Source of the DNA: Clostridium sp. | Lineage (GTDB): Bacteria; Bacillota; Clostridia; Clostridiales; Clostridiaceae | Direction: 5' to 3' | Length of the DNA: 64,000 nt | Assembly (NCBI GenBank): GCA_028692255.1 | Contig: JAQUXS010000004.1 | Span: 1 to 64,000 of the forward strand | Part shown: in pieces, positions 18,055 through 24,571 of the stretch | Numbering within the stretch: position 1 is the first letter of the stretch | Layout: each line of letters starts with the position of its first letter | Notes under the pieces: model-generated | The model's database searches: none | What the model was told of the DNA's origin: nothing | The model's input: the letters and a program-made list of their open reading frames with translations, nothing else | Translations under genes and position numbers: made by a program

Positions 18055-18390
18055 TCAAAGAAATATCAATTGTACTTCTACCATGTATACAATTGTTCCA
18101 CCTATTATGCTAAGCAAATTGTTATGTTTCCATACATGCAAAGCTGCTACTGTTATAATCCCAATTGCCTCAGGAATTCCAAAAGGAAATGAATATAACT
18201 TAATATTTCTTAGGCAATAAATTATAAGCATAACCATCACCGCAGGAGGCAAATACTTACCTATGTAAACTACACATTTAGGAGTAGTTTTTCTCTTTCC
18301 AAATAAAATAAATGGAGACACTCTTATGCCAAATGTAACAGCACCCATAACTAAAATAGCAATTAGAGTATAACTACTATTAACATGCAT
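18055..18390 (-). CDS. azlD: AzlD-type branched-chain amino acid exporter small subunit
   Basis: About 111 residues with four hydrophobic segments (YTLIAILVMGAVTFGIRVSP; YLPPAVMVMLIIYCL; IGIITVAALHVW; the C-terminal YMVEVQLIFL). AzlD partners AzlC in exporting branched-chain amino acids and toxic analogues such as 4-azaleucine in Bacillus. ATG at 18390 lies eight bases behind GGAGG and inside the end of azlC (11-bp overlap), so the pair is coupled. Confidence 0.92.
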   Translation of the reverse strand: MHVNSSYTLIAILVMGAVTFGIRVSPFILFGKRKTTPKCVVYIGKYLPPAVMVMLIIYCLRNIKLYSFPFGIPEAIGIITVAALHVWKHNNLLSIIGGTIVYMVEVQLIFL

Positions 18391-19099
18391 TTTTAACTCC
18401 TCCATTACTTTCTATGCACTCTTTTCTTTCTATTTGTTTAGAAAAAATCATCAAATTTATAACTATAAGTATCATAGCTGGTAAAACTAAATTATTAGGT
18501 CCAAAAATCACAAGAGATGCAACAGTTGATAAAATTCCAATTATAACAGGAATATGAGTTTTATACGAAGACCACTGTTCAATAAAAATAACTACAAACA
18601 ATGCCGTCATTGCAAAGTCGATTCCTTTTGTGTTGAATTTAATAAGAGAACCAAGAGCAGCTCCAATGATTGTTCCAATTATCCAGTACATTTGGTTTAA
18701 AAATGATATGCAAAAGAGAAATAAATTATTATTAACTCCTTCAGGTACTTTTACAGAACATAACAAAGAATAGGTTTCATCAGTGAGAGAATATATCATA
18801 TATGTTTTCTTACCTCCCATATCTTTAAATTTGTCTATGAAAGATAACCCATAAAATAAATGTCTAATGTTTACAAACAAAGTCATAAGTGCTATTTCAA
18901 CGAATCCAGCCCCACCTGTTAATAAATTAATAGCTATAAACTGCATGGAACCTGCATATACAACTATACTCATTAAAATAGCCCATAATAAATTGTATCC
19001 TGACTTTTCAAATAGCAGCCCAAAAGCCATACCAACCGAAATGTATCCAAGCATAACCGGTATTGTATTTGGAAATGCTGCTTTAATAGCCTTTTTCAT
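18380..19099 (-). CDS. azlC: AzlC-type branched-chain amino acid exporter large subunit
   Basis: 239 residues with about seven membrane segments. N-terminus AIKAAFPNTIPVMLGYISVGMAFG and the segment VVYAGSMQFIAINLLTGGAG, NIRHLFYGLSF are typical of the AzlC/YgaZ family. With AzlD it forms an amino acid efflux pump in the cytoplasmic membrane. It is preceded by alaX and a cupin-type regulator on the same strand, a grouping that suggests control by an amino acid signal. A terminator-like hairpin lies between alaX and azlC, so azlCD may also be transcribed separately. Confidence 0.93.
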   Translation of the reverse strand: MKKAIKAAFPNTIPVMLGYISVGMAFGLLFEKSGYNLLWAILMSIVVYAGSMQFIAINLLTGGAGFVEIALMTLFVNIRHLFYGLSFIDKFKDMGGKKTYMIYSLTDETYSLLCSVKVPEGVNNNLFLFCISFLNQMYWIIGTIIGAALGSLIKFNTKGIDFAMTALFVVIFIEQWSSYKTHIPVIIGILSTVASLVIFGPNNLVLPAMILIVINLMIFSKQIERKECIESNGGVKNAC

Positions 19100-19154
19100 A
19101 TAAATGCCCCCAATTACTACTTATTAGCATAAAATTTAACTTTTATATTAGAAA

Positions 19155-19205
19155 TAAAAATACTCCTCATAATAGAACTTTATCACTTACTATAAGAGGA
19201 ATATT
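19155..19205 (-). terminator. Hairpin between alaX and azlC
   Basis: Minus strand: AATATTCCTC pairs with GAGGAGTATT across a loop, followed by TTTTATTTC. The stem has a G-T wobble and a long loop, so it may be leaky. Confidence 0.55.
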
Positions 19206-19211
19206 TCTTAA

Positions 19212-19928
19212 TTAGTCTTCTATTTCAATATATATTCTCTTATTTATTTTTCCTTTACTTTTGAATTTAACTATTTTTATCTTTCCAACTTCAGAAGTAT
19301 TTTTTACGTGAGTTCCCCCATCTGCCTGAAGATCCAATCCTTCTATTTCAACTGTTCTTATTTTCTTAATACTCTCTGGCAATAGGTTTATTTTAGTTCT
19401 TATTAAATCAGGAATTTTAAAAGCTTCTTCTCTATTTAAGATATTAACCTTGATATCCCTTTTGCACTGCACTTCTTTATTGATTTTCTCCTCAATTTCT
19501 TCTACTAATTCCTTATCAAAATTTTCAAATTCAAAATCCATTCTTCCTTTTAAACAATCCATATCACAACCAGTTACCTGCGCCTTATAATCTCTCCATA
19601 CAACTCCACATAAAATATGCATGGCTGTATGAGTTCTCATCAACTTATGCCTATGTTCCCAATCTATCTTTCCTATACACATCTCATTAACTTTAGGAAG
19701 TTCTCCATCAATATAATGATATATTTCATTTCCTTTTTTCTTAATCATTTTAACAATATATTTATTTTCTGGGGTTTCAAGAGTTCCAAAATCACAAGGC
19801 TGCCCACCACCACCTATGTAAAATGCTGTTTTATCTAAAATAATAGCATTTTCAGCTTCATCTACTCCAATAACTCTACATTCAAATTCTTTTATATAAC
19901 TGTGCTTTTGGTATATTAATTCAGTCAT
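19212..19928 (-). CDS. alaX: AlaX-type alanyl-tRNA editing protein
   Basis: 238 residues resembling the editing half of alanyl-tRNA synthetase. It contains AFYIGGGGQPCDFGTL (the AlaX N-terminal motif), His100 and His104 in RTHTAMHIL, and LDLQADGGTHVKNT near 199-211. AlaX clears Ser- or Gly-mischarged tRNA(Ala) in trans. In many relatives the last motif is CGGTH, with the Cys as a zinc ligand; here residue 203 is Asp. That may reflect a subfamily, so it does not prove loss of activity. The gene lies between a cupin regulator and azlCD on the same strand, suggesting one unit that handles a mis-activated or toxic amino acid. Confidence 0.88.
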   Translation of the reverse strand: MTELIYQKHSYIKEFECRVIGVDEAENAIILDKTAFYIGGGGQPCDFGTLETPENKYIVKMIKKKGNEIYHYIDGELPKVNEMCIGKIDWEHRHKLMRTHTAMHILCGVVWRDYKAQVTGCDMDCLKGRMDFEFENFDKELVEEIEEKINKEVQCKRDIKVNILNREEAFKIPDLIRTKINLLPESIKKIRTVEIEGLDLQADGGTHVKNTSEVGKIKIVKFKSKGKINKRIYIEIED

Positions 19929-19962
19929 TTATTAGTTCCTCCTAAAAATTTATTTTATATTA

Positions 19963-20514
19963 TTAAACTGGATAAAAATTAACAACTATAGCCTTAAGAG
20001 TATCTTTTCCACAACTTTTATACGTATGGGGATTTGCTGATGAAAAGCATATTGAATCTTCTTTCTTAACTAAATAATCCTCATCATTTGTTGATAATAG
20101 AAGCTCCCCCTGAATAACAGTAATGTATTCCTGAGATTTTTCAGTGTGACCAATGGAAGTATATTCTGAACCTAAATCCAATTCAATTAAGAACAATTCA
20201 AAATTTCTATGTGGTGTATCCCCATAATAACAATAAACTCTGTATTTTCCATCTTCAGTAATTTGTTCTTCAGTTTCTGACTTTCTAACCACAGAAGTTT
20301 TGCTTTCATGTTTATCAATAAGTAACGTATAAGGTACACTTAACCCTTTTGCAATTTTCCAAATTGTATTTATTGTTGGATTTGTATCTCCCTTTTCAAT
20401 TTGTGAAAGCATTACCTTACTCACACAAGATAATTGTGCTAGCTGTCCTAAACTTAAATTTCTTTCAAGTCTTAATCGCTTGAGATTTTCTGCTATTATT
20501 GAACTTAAATTCAT
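19963..20514 (-). CDS. Xre-family regulator with C-terminal cupin domain
   Basis: 183 residues. Residues about 8-62 are a helix-turn-helix (LKRLRLERNLSLGQLAQLS, then VMLSQIEKGDTNPTINTIWKIAKGL). Residues about 105-180 are a cupin barrel (GHTEKSQEYITVIQGELLL, FSSANPHTYKS), likely the ligand sensor. Regulators of this form commonly control neighbouring amino acid transport genes. It is the first gene of a minus-strand run with alaX, azlC and azlD, and a long inverted repeat lies just upstream (20566-20623), so autoregulation of the cluster is likely. The effector is unknown. Confidence 0.9.
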   Translation of the reverse strand: MNLSSIIAENLKRLRLERNLSLGQLAQLSCVSKVMLSQIEKGDTNPTINTIWKIAKGLSVPYTLLIDKHESKTSVVRKSETEEQITEDGKYRVYCYYGDTPHRNFELFLIELDLGSEYTSIGHTEKSQEYITVIQGELLLSTNDEDYLVKKEDSICFSSANPHTYKSCGKDTLKAIVVNFYPV

Positions 20515-20565
20515 TTAATAAACCTCCTACTGATGTTTAAACGTATTTATTCTTTTGTTAATTAT

Positions 20566-20623
20566 ATTTTACATTCGTAATATATAATTTGTTTTGTTAA
20601 ATATATTATACGTATTGTAAAAT
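20566..20623. promoter_or_regulatory. Inverted repeat upstream of the cupin regulator
   Basis: Two arms facing each other: ATTTTACATTCGTAATATAT at 20566-20585 and, in inverse order, a run ending TATTGTAAAAT at 20601-20623. Both keep ATTTTACA plus a CGTA core. It lies 50-110 bp upstream of the regulator start and is the best operator candidate for the regulator/alaX/azlCD cluster. Confidence 0.5.
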
Positions 20624-20640
20624 ATATTTTCAAGTCTTAC

Positions 20641-20680
20641 CAAAAAATAATTGGTGAATAATATTCACCAATTATTTTTT
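20641..20680. terminator. Terminator after the 66-residue membrane protein
   Basis: Near-perfect stem centred at 20660 (AATTGGTGAAT with ATTCACCAATT) flanked by A6 and T6, able to act both ways. It contains the stop codon of the 20672-20872 gene. Confidence 0.85.
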
Positions 20681-20872
20681 ATAGTTTCTAAACTTATCTA
20701 CATTATGATTTTGAGCATGATTTCCTACAAATATTAAAGTAATCCCTAATCCTAAGCATAGTCCACGAATAAAACTTGGTAGCAAATTAAAACTATTTGA
20801 AATTATCCCAATTACATTAAATATTAATCCTAATTTAATATAATTGTTCAATTTTTTACATTGTCTTTCCAT
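20672..20872 (-). CDS. Small two-helix membrane protein, unknown
   Basis: 66 residues with two hydrophobic segments (LGLIFNVIGIISNSFNLL and GLCLGLGITLIFVGN), a basic N-terminus (MERQCKKLNNYIK) and a basic tail. No family recognised. It overlaps the end of the 159-residue membrane protein by 17 bp in another frame, so it is translated from the same mRNA as the third gene of the small Xre operon. Confidence 0.7.
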   Translation of the reverse strand: MERQCKKLNNYIKLGLIFNVIGIISNSFNLLPSFIRGLCLGLGITLIFVGNHAQNHNVDKFRNYKK

Positions 20873-21335
20873 ACATCTTGTAGGCTATTACATATGTCAA
20901 TAAAAAAACACATACCAAAATAAAAAGTACTTCAGCTAAAATAGGATTAAAAATCCCTCCAATGAGTCCAATTGCATATAGTGAAACTAATAACGCAATT
21001 GAAGCTACTTTAAATGCCTTATTATTAATCTCATTTATTCTTTCATCAGTATTCATTAATCTACTTTTTTTCAATTTTTCTTCATCAGCCAATATAACTT
21101 TATTTTTTATCCATAGTATAATAGATAAAAATGCGAGGCCAGATCCTACACCTGTATAAAAACCAAGAATTTTATCTTCTATTTTAACTGTCCATACATA
21201 TTTAGCCAATAACCCAACTATAAGTGTCATTGTTCCTATTACAAAAAGCAGTGCTATAAACTTCATCCTTTTCTCGATTACTTTTCTGTATTCTTCATTG
21301 TTGTTCGCTTTACAACCGCAAAGTGGTCCCCTCAT
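20856..21335 (-). CDS. Four-helix membrane protein of an Xre-linked operon
   Basis: 159 residues. A short Cys-containing N-terminus (MRGPLCGCKANNN) is followed by two hydrophobic helices (about 28-46 and 58-77), a charged linker with LADEEKLKKSRLMNTDERINEI, and two more helices (about 108-128, 133-152). The linker with NTDERI resembles DUF2178/DUF3796-type membrane proteins that sit behind a 70-residue Xre regulator in many Firmicutes; function is unknown. Its start overlaps the stop of the regulator by 4 bp (ATGA-type coupling at 21332-21335). Confidence 0.75.
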   Translation of the reverse strand: MRGPLCGCKANNNEEYRKVIEKRMKFIALLFVIGTMTLIVGLLAKYVWTVKIEDKILGFYTGVGSGLAFLSIILWIKNKVILADEEKLKKSRLMNTDERINEINNKAFKVASIALLVSLYAIGLIGGIFNPILAEVLFILVCVFLLTYVIAYKMYGKTM

Positions 21336-21541
21336 ATATTTTCCTCCTCTTGATTAAAAATAAATACATCTTCAATTGAAACTTGAAAAAACTGAGCAAT
21401 CTTATGTGCCAATACAAGTGATGCTTTATATCTTCCATTTTCAAGTGATATAATTGTTTGTCTTGTAACATTCACCGCATCAGCAAGTTCAATCTGTGTA
21501 ATTTTCCTTGCTTTTCTTAACTCCTGTATTTTTGTTTGCAA
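21332..21541 (-). CDS. Small Xre-family regulator
   Basis: 69 residues that are almost wholly a helix-turn-helix: IQELRKARKITQIELADAV, then VTRQTIISLENGRYKASLVL, ending in AHKIAQFFQVSIEDVFIF. This is the compact YozG/YvaO-like class found in front of two small membrane proteins. Two 19-bp direct repeats just upstream (21562-21603) are probable operators for it. It is the first gene of a three-gene operon. Confidence 0.92.
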   Translation of the reverse strand: MQTKIQELRKARKITQIELADAVNVTRQTIISLENGRYKASLVLAHKIAQFFQVSIEDVFIFNQEEENI

Positions 21542-21561
21542 ATTATCACTCTTCTTTGTTG

Positions 21562-21603
21562 TATAGTATACTTTACATTTATAGTATAGTAAACTTTACA
21601 TTT
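21562..21603. promoter_or_regulatory. Paired 19-bp direct repeats upstream of the small Xre gene
   Basis: TATAGTATACTTTACATTT (21562-21580) and TATAGTAAACTTTACATTT (21585-21603) differ at one base and are spaced by 23 bp, about two helical turns. They sit 21-62 bp upstream of the regulator, where its promoter must be, and look like operators. Confidence 0.6.
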
Positions 21604-21630
21604 GATGTCAAGCTCATTTTACATTTAAAA

Positions 21631-21697
21631 CAATGATCAATGCGCAGAATCAATGATCAGTTATCAATGTACGAATGATCAATTCACGGTTATTATA
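21631..21697 (-). repeat. AATGATCA-family element A at the trailer end of the CRISPR array
   Basis: A run with three TGATCA motifs and the block ATGTACGAATGATCAAT, then TTATTATAC joined directly to a truncated CRISPR repeat (21698-21709). Two close copies lie inside the array (21773-21827 and 21913-21969). Confidence 0.75.
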
Positions 21698-21772
21698 CTA
21701 AGGTTCAATTTTCAGAACAGGATAAAAAATTAAGAATTGAAAGATTAAATACATTCCATGTTATGGTTCAAT

Positions 21773-21827
21773 CTAAATTAATGATCAGTTATCAATGTAC
21801 GAATGATCAATACACAGTTATTATACT
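21773..21827 (-). repeat. AATGATCA-family element B inside the CRISPR array
   Basis: Sits between a full repeat and an 19-nt repeat remnant, replacing a spacer and the ATTTAAATACA end of the next repeat. Shares ATGTACGAATGATCAAT and TTATTATAC with elements A and C. Confidence 0.75.
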
Positions 21828-21912
21828 TTTCATGCTATGGTTCAATAGAGGTGGAAAAGACCGGGTAAAGAAAATTAAGTGAATTTAAATACATTCCATA
21901 TTAAGGTTCAAT

Positions 21913-21969
21913 TAAAATCAATGATCAATGCTCAATGTACGAATGATCAATTGACCATTATTATACACA
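21913..21969 (-). repeat. AATGATCA-family element C inside the CRISPR array
   Basis: Same placement as element B: full repeat on the left, a 17-nt repeat remnant on the right. Contains TCAATGATCAATGCTCAATG, then GTACGAATGATCAATTG and TTATTATAC. Confidence 0.75.
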
Positions 21970-22408
21970 TCATGTTACGATTCAATCTAGGGGAATAAAG
22001 ACAAGTACCTATGAAACTTAATTTAAATACATTTCATGTTAAGGTTCAATTAAATTTAAATACATTTCATGTTACGGTTCAATGCAGAATACAAAATTTG
22101 GATAATCAAATAAATAACAATTTAAATACATTTCATGTTACGGTTCAATAATTTCGATTTTGGTTTAGATAAATATTCTATTTTATTTAAATACATTTCA
22201 TGTTACGGTTCAATCTATATTGGGTTTACTTCTGTCATTTTCAATATTTATTTAAATACATTTCATGTTACGGTTCAATCAAGCAGTACCAATTGGAATA
22301 GATATATTAAACAGATTTAAATACATTTCATGTTACGGTTCAATGCATATAACGTATAATAATATGAAATATTTTTCGATTTAAATACATTTCATGTTAC
22401 GGTTCAAT

Positions 22409-22614
22409 GCCTGCAATAAAGCCATTTGTTGTTTCTATTATACTACTGAAGCCCTTAGTAATAAAGGCTTGGCCAAAAAAATTTCCAGCTAGCTTCAGTT
22501 TCTTAATTTCAAAATTATAGAATCACCTCAAAGTCTTAAAATACAAGCTCTTAAGATGTTTTCATTTAAACATTGATTGGAAAATAGTATTTTTGTATTA
22601 CAATTTACACAAAA
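22409..22614 (-). promoter_or_regulatory. Candidate CRISPR leader
   Basis: About 200 bp of AT-rich, gene-free DNA next to the best-conserved repeat end. On the minus strand a TATAAT (22442-22437) lies about 30 nt before the first repeat; the matching -35 is weak. A dyad CTGAAGC...GCTTCAG (22445-22498) encloses an AAGCCCTTAGTAATAAAGGCTT hairpin, written here by arms AAGCCC and AAGGCTT. Assignment rests on position and repeat decay pattern. Confidence 0.45.
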
Positions 22615-22642
22615 AAATAATAGCAGCCTTTTAAAAGGCTGC
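22615..22642 (-). terminator. Terminator of the structured RNA
   Basis: A perfect 20-bp palindrome GCAGCCTTTTAAAAGGCTGC (22623-22642), followed on the minus strand by TATTATTTTTTT. Confidence 0.9.
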
Positions 22643-22659
22643 CAAACTGCACTATTAGT

Positions 22660-22870
22660 GCCATATTAAGTTAGTTGACCTGGTTTTTGACCCCACACTC
22701 GCCTGCTGGAGATTTTGCTAATGGGAATTAACCGCTCACTACTTTCTCTCTCGTTTTTATAACGGCAGGACTTACTTCTAAACCGCACCATGCTCATTAA
22801 ACTTTGTTTAACTTACGTGGATCGTTTTGCCTGCGACTGGCTTCGACTTTCAACCACAAACCTAACTCAG
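22660..22870 (-). ncRNA. Structured RNA, probable raiA RNA
   Basis: A 210-nt stretch without an ORF, richer in GC than its surroundings, with a promoter upstream and a terminator downstream. The two ends pair: AGTTAG and TGGTT near the 5' end with CTAACT and AACCA near the 3' end (22862-22867 with 22669-22674). Inside are a TTAAAC/GTTTAA hairpin and a GCAGG/CCTGC helix. It lies directly downstream of comFC. In related clostridia comFC is followed by raiA/hpf with the raiA RNA between them, so synteny points to raiA RNA. I could not compare it with the family model. Confidence 0.6.
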
Positions 22871-22878
22871 TATAATAT

Positions 22879-22899
22879 ATATTATATACGACTTTTGGC
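22879..22899 (-). promoter_or_regulatory. Predicted promoter of the structured RNA
   Basis: Minus strand: -35 TTGCCA (22899-22894), then after 16-18 bases an AT-rich -10 (TATATT or TATTAT) ending near 22871. It overlaps the last codons of comFC. Confidence 0.5.
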
Positions 22900-23559
22900 A
22901 ACAGTCAATATTATAATCTCTTTCGCCCCACTTTTTAGCATAGAATTTGCACAGTAATATGTAGTTGCACCTGTTGTAATAACATCATCAACAAGTAAAA
23001 TCACCTTAGAATCTATACTCTTTTTATCCTTTATTTTAAAACATGATTCTATGTTCTTCCATCTTTCCTCTGCATTAAGCCCTATTTGATCTTTTGTTTC
23101 TCTCGTCTTTATAATTGGATTTATTGTCTTGGTTTTAAATTTTTCAGATATGTTTTGTGCTAGAATTTTGCTTTGATTATAGCCTCTTTTTTTAAGTGCT
23201 CTTTTAGTCATTGGAACAAATGTAACAGCATCAAATTTTATGTTTTCTCTTTGAATGAATTTTATCAAAAAATCACTAAGTATACTTCCGCATCTAAAAT
23301 TGCTTTTATATTTAAACTGGAGTATTAATTTCATAATTATTTTTGAATAATAAGATACACTGTAGCATTTTATTTTCGGATAATTTTTAATTGAAGTGTT
23401 TTCTCCCCTGCAAAATTTGATTTTAGATGCACATTCTCTGCATATAAAGCCATCTTTTACATATGCCTTACATATTTCGCATTCGTTATTATCTGCATAT
23501 AAAACGCAGAGGAATGAATCAAATATATATTTTATAAACTGAATAATCCTTTTTCCCAT
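22882..23559 (-). CDS. comFC: ComFC-type phosphoribosyltransferase-like competence protein
   Basis: 225 residues. An N-terminal four-Cys zinc knuckle (CEICKAYVKDGFICREC, residues about 28-44) is followed by FVPMTKRALKKRGYNQSKILA and the PRPP-binding loop LLVDDVITTGATT. ComFC acts with ComFA in uptake of transforming DNA in naturally competent Firmicutes; in clostridia it is kept widely, role less clear. It overlaps the upstream comFA-like gene by 28 bp. The structured RNA begins right after the stop. Confidence 0.92.
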   Translation of the reverse strand: MGKRIIQFIKYIFDSFLCVLYADNNECEICKAYVKDGFICRECASKIKFCRGENTSIKNYPKIKCYSVSYYSKIIMKLILQFKYKSNFRCGSILSDFLIKFIQRENIKFDAVTFVPMTKRALKKRGYNQSKILAQNISEKFKTKTINPIIKTRETKDQIGLNAEERWKNIESCFKIKDKKSIDSKVILLVDDVITTGATTYYCANSMLKSGAKEIIILTVAKSRI

Positions 23560-24548
23560 GCTATTTTATTAAAGTATCTAGTTATATCTTTAGACTTTTC
23601 GATATCTTTTGTTTCATTTCTCGCTAAATATATAACTTCACCTCTTTTTTTTATGTCACCTCTTCCCGTTCTTCCACATAAATATACAAGTTTTTTATAA
23701 TTATGCCCTTCAGAATCCGCAAAGAAAGCAATTATGTTAAAACATCCATTATTTTGAGAAACAGCATCAAAATCATCAGTTATAATTATACTTTTCTTAT
23801 ATTTTGTAAATTCTTTAATATCTCTTTCGTTCTTTTCACTGCTTGAATAGCATAATATTTTTTGCATTTTATTTTTACAGTATTTATTTATATATTTGTA
23901 CACACAAGGTATTTTAGTGTAATGAGGTACTAAAATTATAACTTTCATATTTATCTCTATTGACCATTTTAAATATTCATACACAACAAAAGGTATATCC
24001 TCATTTAAATTTATTCTTGTTTTTATAACTCTTGGTTCACTTATTGGATTTTTATCATCTCTTGAAGCAATAAAAAATTCTCTCTTTCCATAAAATATAT
24101 CTTCATAGGAATAGAAAATAAGCTTTCCATCTTCTTTTACACATTTATTCATTACATCTAATATTTCATATTTAGAGTACTTTGGGTAGCTTCTTATATT
24201 GTCATAAATCACAAGATCAAATTTACTACTGTTAATTAAAGCTGCTCCTCTATAAGAGCAAAATACTATATTAGAATCTGCAGACTCATCTTTAGTGCTG
24301 ATATATGCATATCCTCTATATTTTGTGTGCTTTCTGAAATATAAAATAAGTTCTAAATTTTTTTGAGGTTCTTCAGTTATATACAGAATTTTTTTATTTT
24401 TATCCACATATTCACTTATTGTGTTTAAAAATATCAAAGAAGTATTATACGGTGGTGCTACAACATTTAAAAAGCTTTCATTTCCCAGACACCAATTCAA
24501 TATAAAATTTTCCATTTTTTCTTCTCTTTTCAAATCATCAATTACCAT
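23532..24548 (-). CDS. Degenerate ComFA-like helicase
   Basis: 338 residues placed directly before comFC, as comFA is. It keeps the C-terminal helicase end (VYLCGRTGRGDIKKRGEVIY, motif VI) and a YDN element in FDLVIYDNIRSYPKYSKY where DEAD would be. There is no Walker A (no GKT or GKS anywhere) and no zinc-finger Cys cluster. An ATP-driven role in DNA uptake is therefore doubtful. ATG at 24548 follows GGGGG by five bases; the frame is open further up into recD2. It may be a decaying comFA or a protein reused without ATPase activity. Confidence 0.7.
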   Translation of the reverse strand: MVIDDLKREEKMENFILNWCLGNESFLNVVAPPYNTSLIFLNTISEYVDKNKKILYITEEPQKNLELILYFRKHTKYRGYAYISTKDESADSNIVFCSYRGAALINSSKFDLVIYDNIRSYPKYSKYEILDVMNKCVKEDGKLIFYSYEDIFYGKREFFIASRDDKNPISEPRVIKTRINLNEDIPFVVYEYLKWSIEINMKVIILVPHYTKIPCVYKYINKYCKNKMQKILCYSSSEKNERDIKEFTKYKKSIIITDDFDAVSQNNGCFNIIAFFADSEGHNYKKLVYLCGRTGRGDIKKRGEVIYLARNETKDIEKSKDITRYFNKIAWEKGLFSL

Positions 24549-24571
24549 AAACTCCCCCTGAACATTAACCA

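Larger units (their letters stand above)
21698..22408 (-). CRISPR. Decayed CRISPR array, type I-B-like repeat, no cas genes
   Basis: The 30-nt repeat (plus strand starts ATTTAAATACATTTCATG and ends GGTTCAAT) occurs in full at 21743, 21883, 22021, 22054, 22120, 22185, 22250, 22315 and 22379, and as 3'-part remnants at 21698, 21828 and 21970. The last six full copies are identical; those at the left carry substitutions. Spacers are 33-36 nt, apart from a 3-nt gap (22051-22053). The reverse complement ends in ATGTATTTAAAT, as in clostridial type I-B repeats, so transcription should run leftward with the leader on the right, in agreement with decay at the left end. Three left units contain AATGATCA-family elements. 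No cas gene is in the window, so any interference needs cas from elsewhere. Confidence 0.95.

Noticed and set aside
16870..22600. Prophage or integrative element with attachment sites
   Set aside because: No integrase, no flanking direct repeat and no tRNA target; only one holin-like gene.
22660..22870. tmRNA, RNase P RNA or SRP RNA as identity of the structured RNA
   Set aside because: None of the conserved cores I know for these is present; 6S RNA is not fully excluded, but synteny favours raiA RNA.
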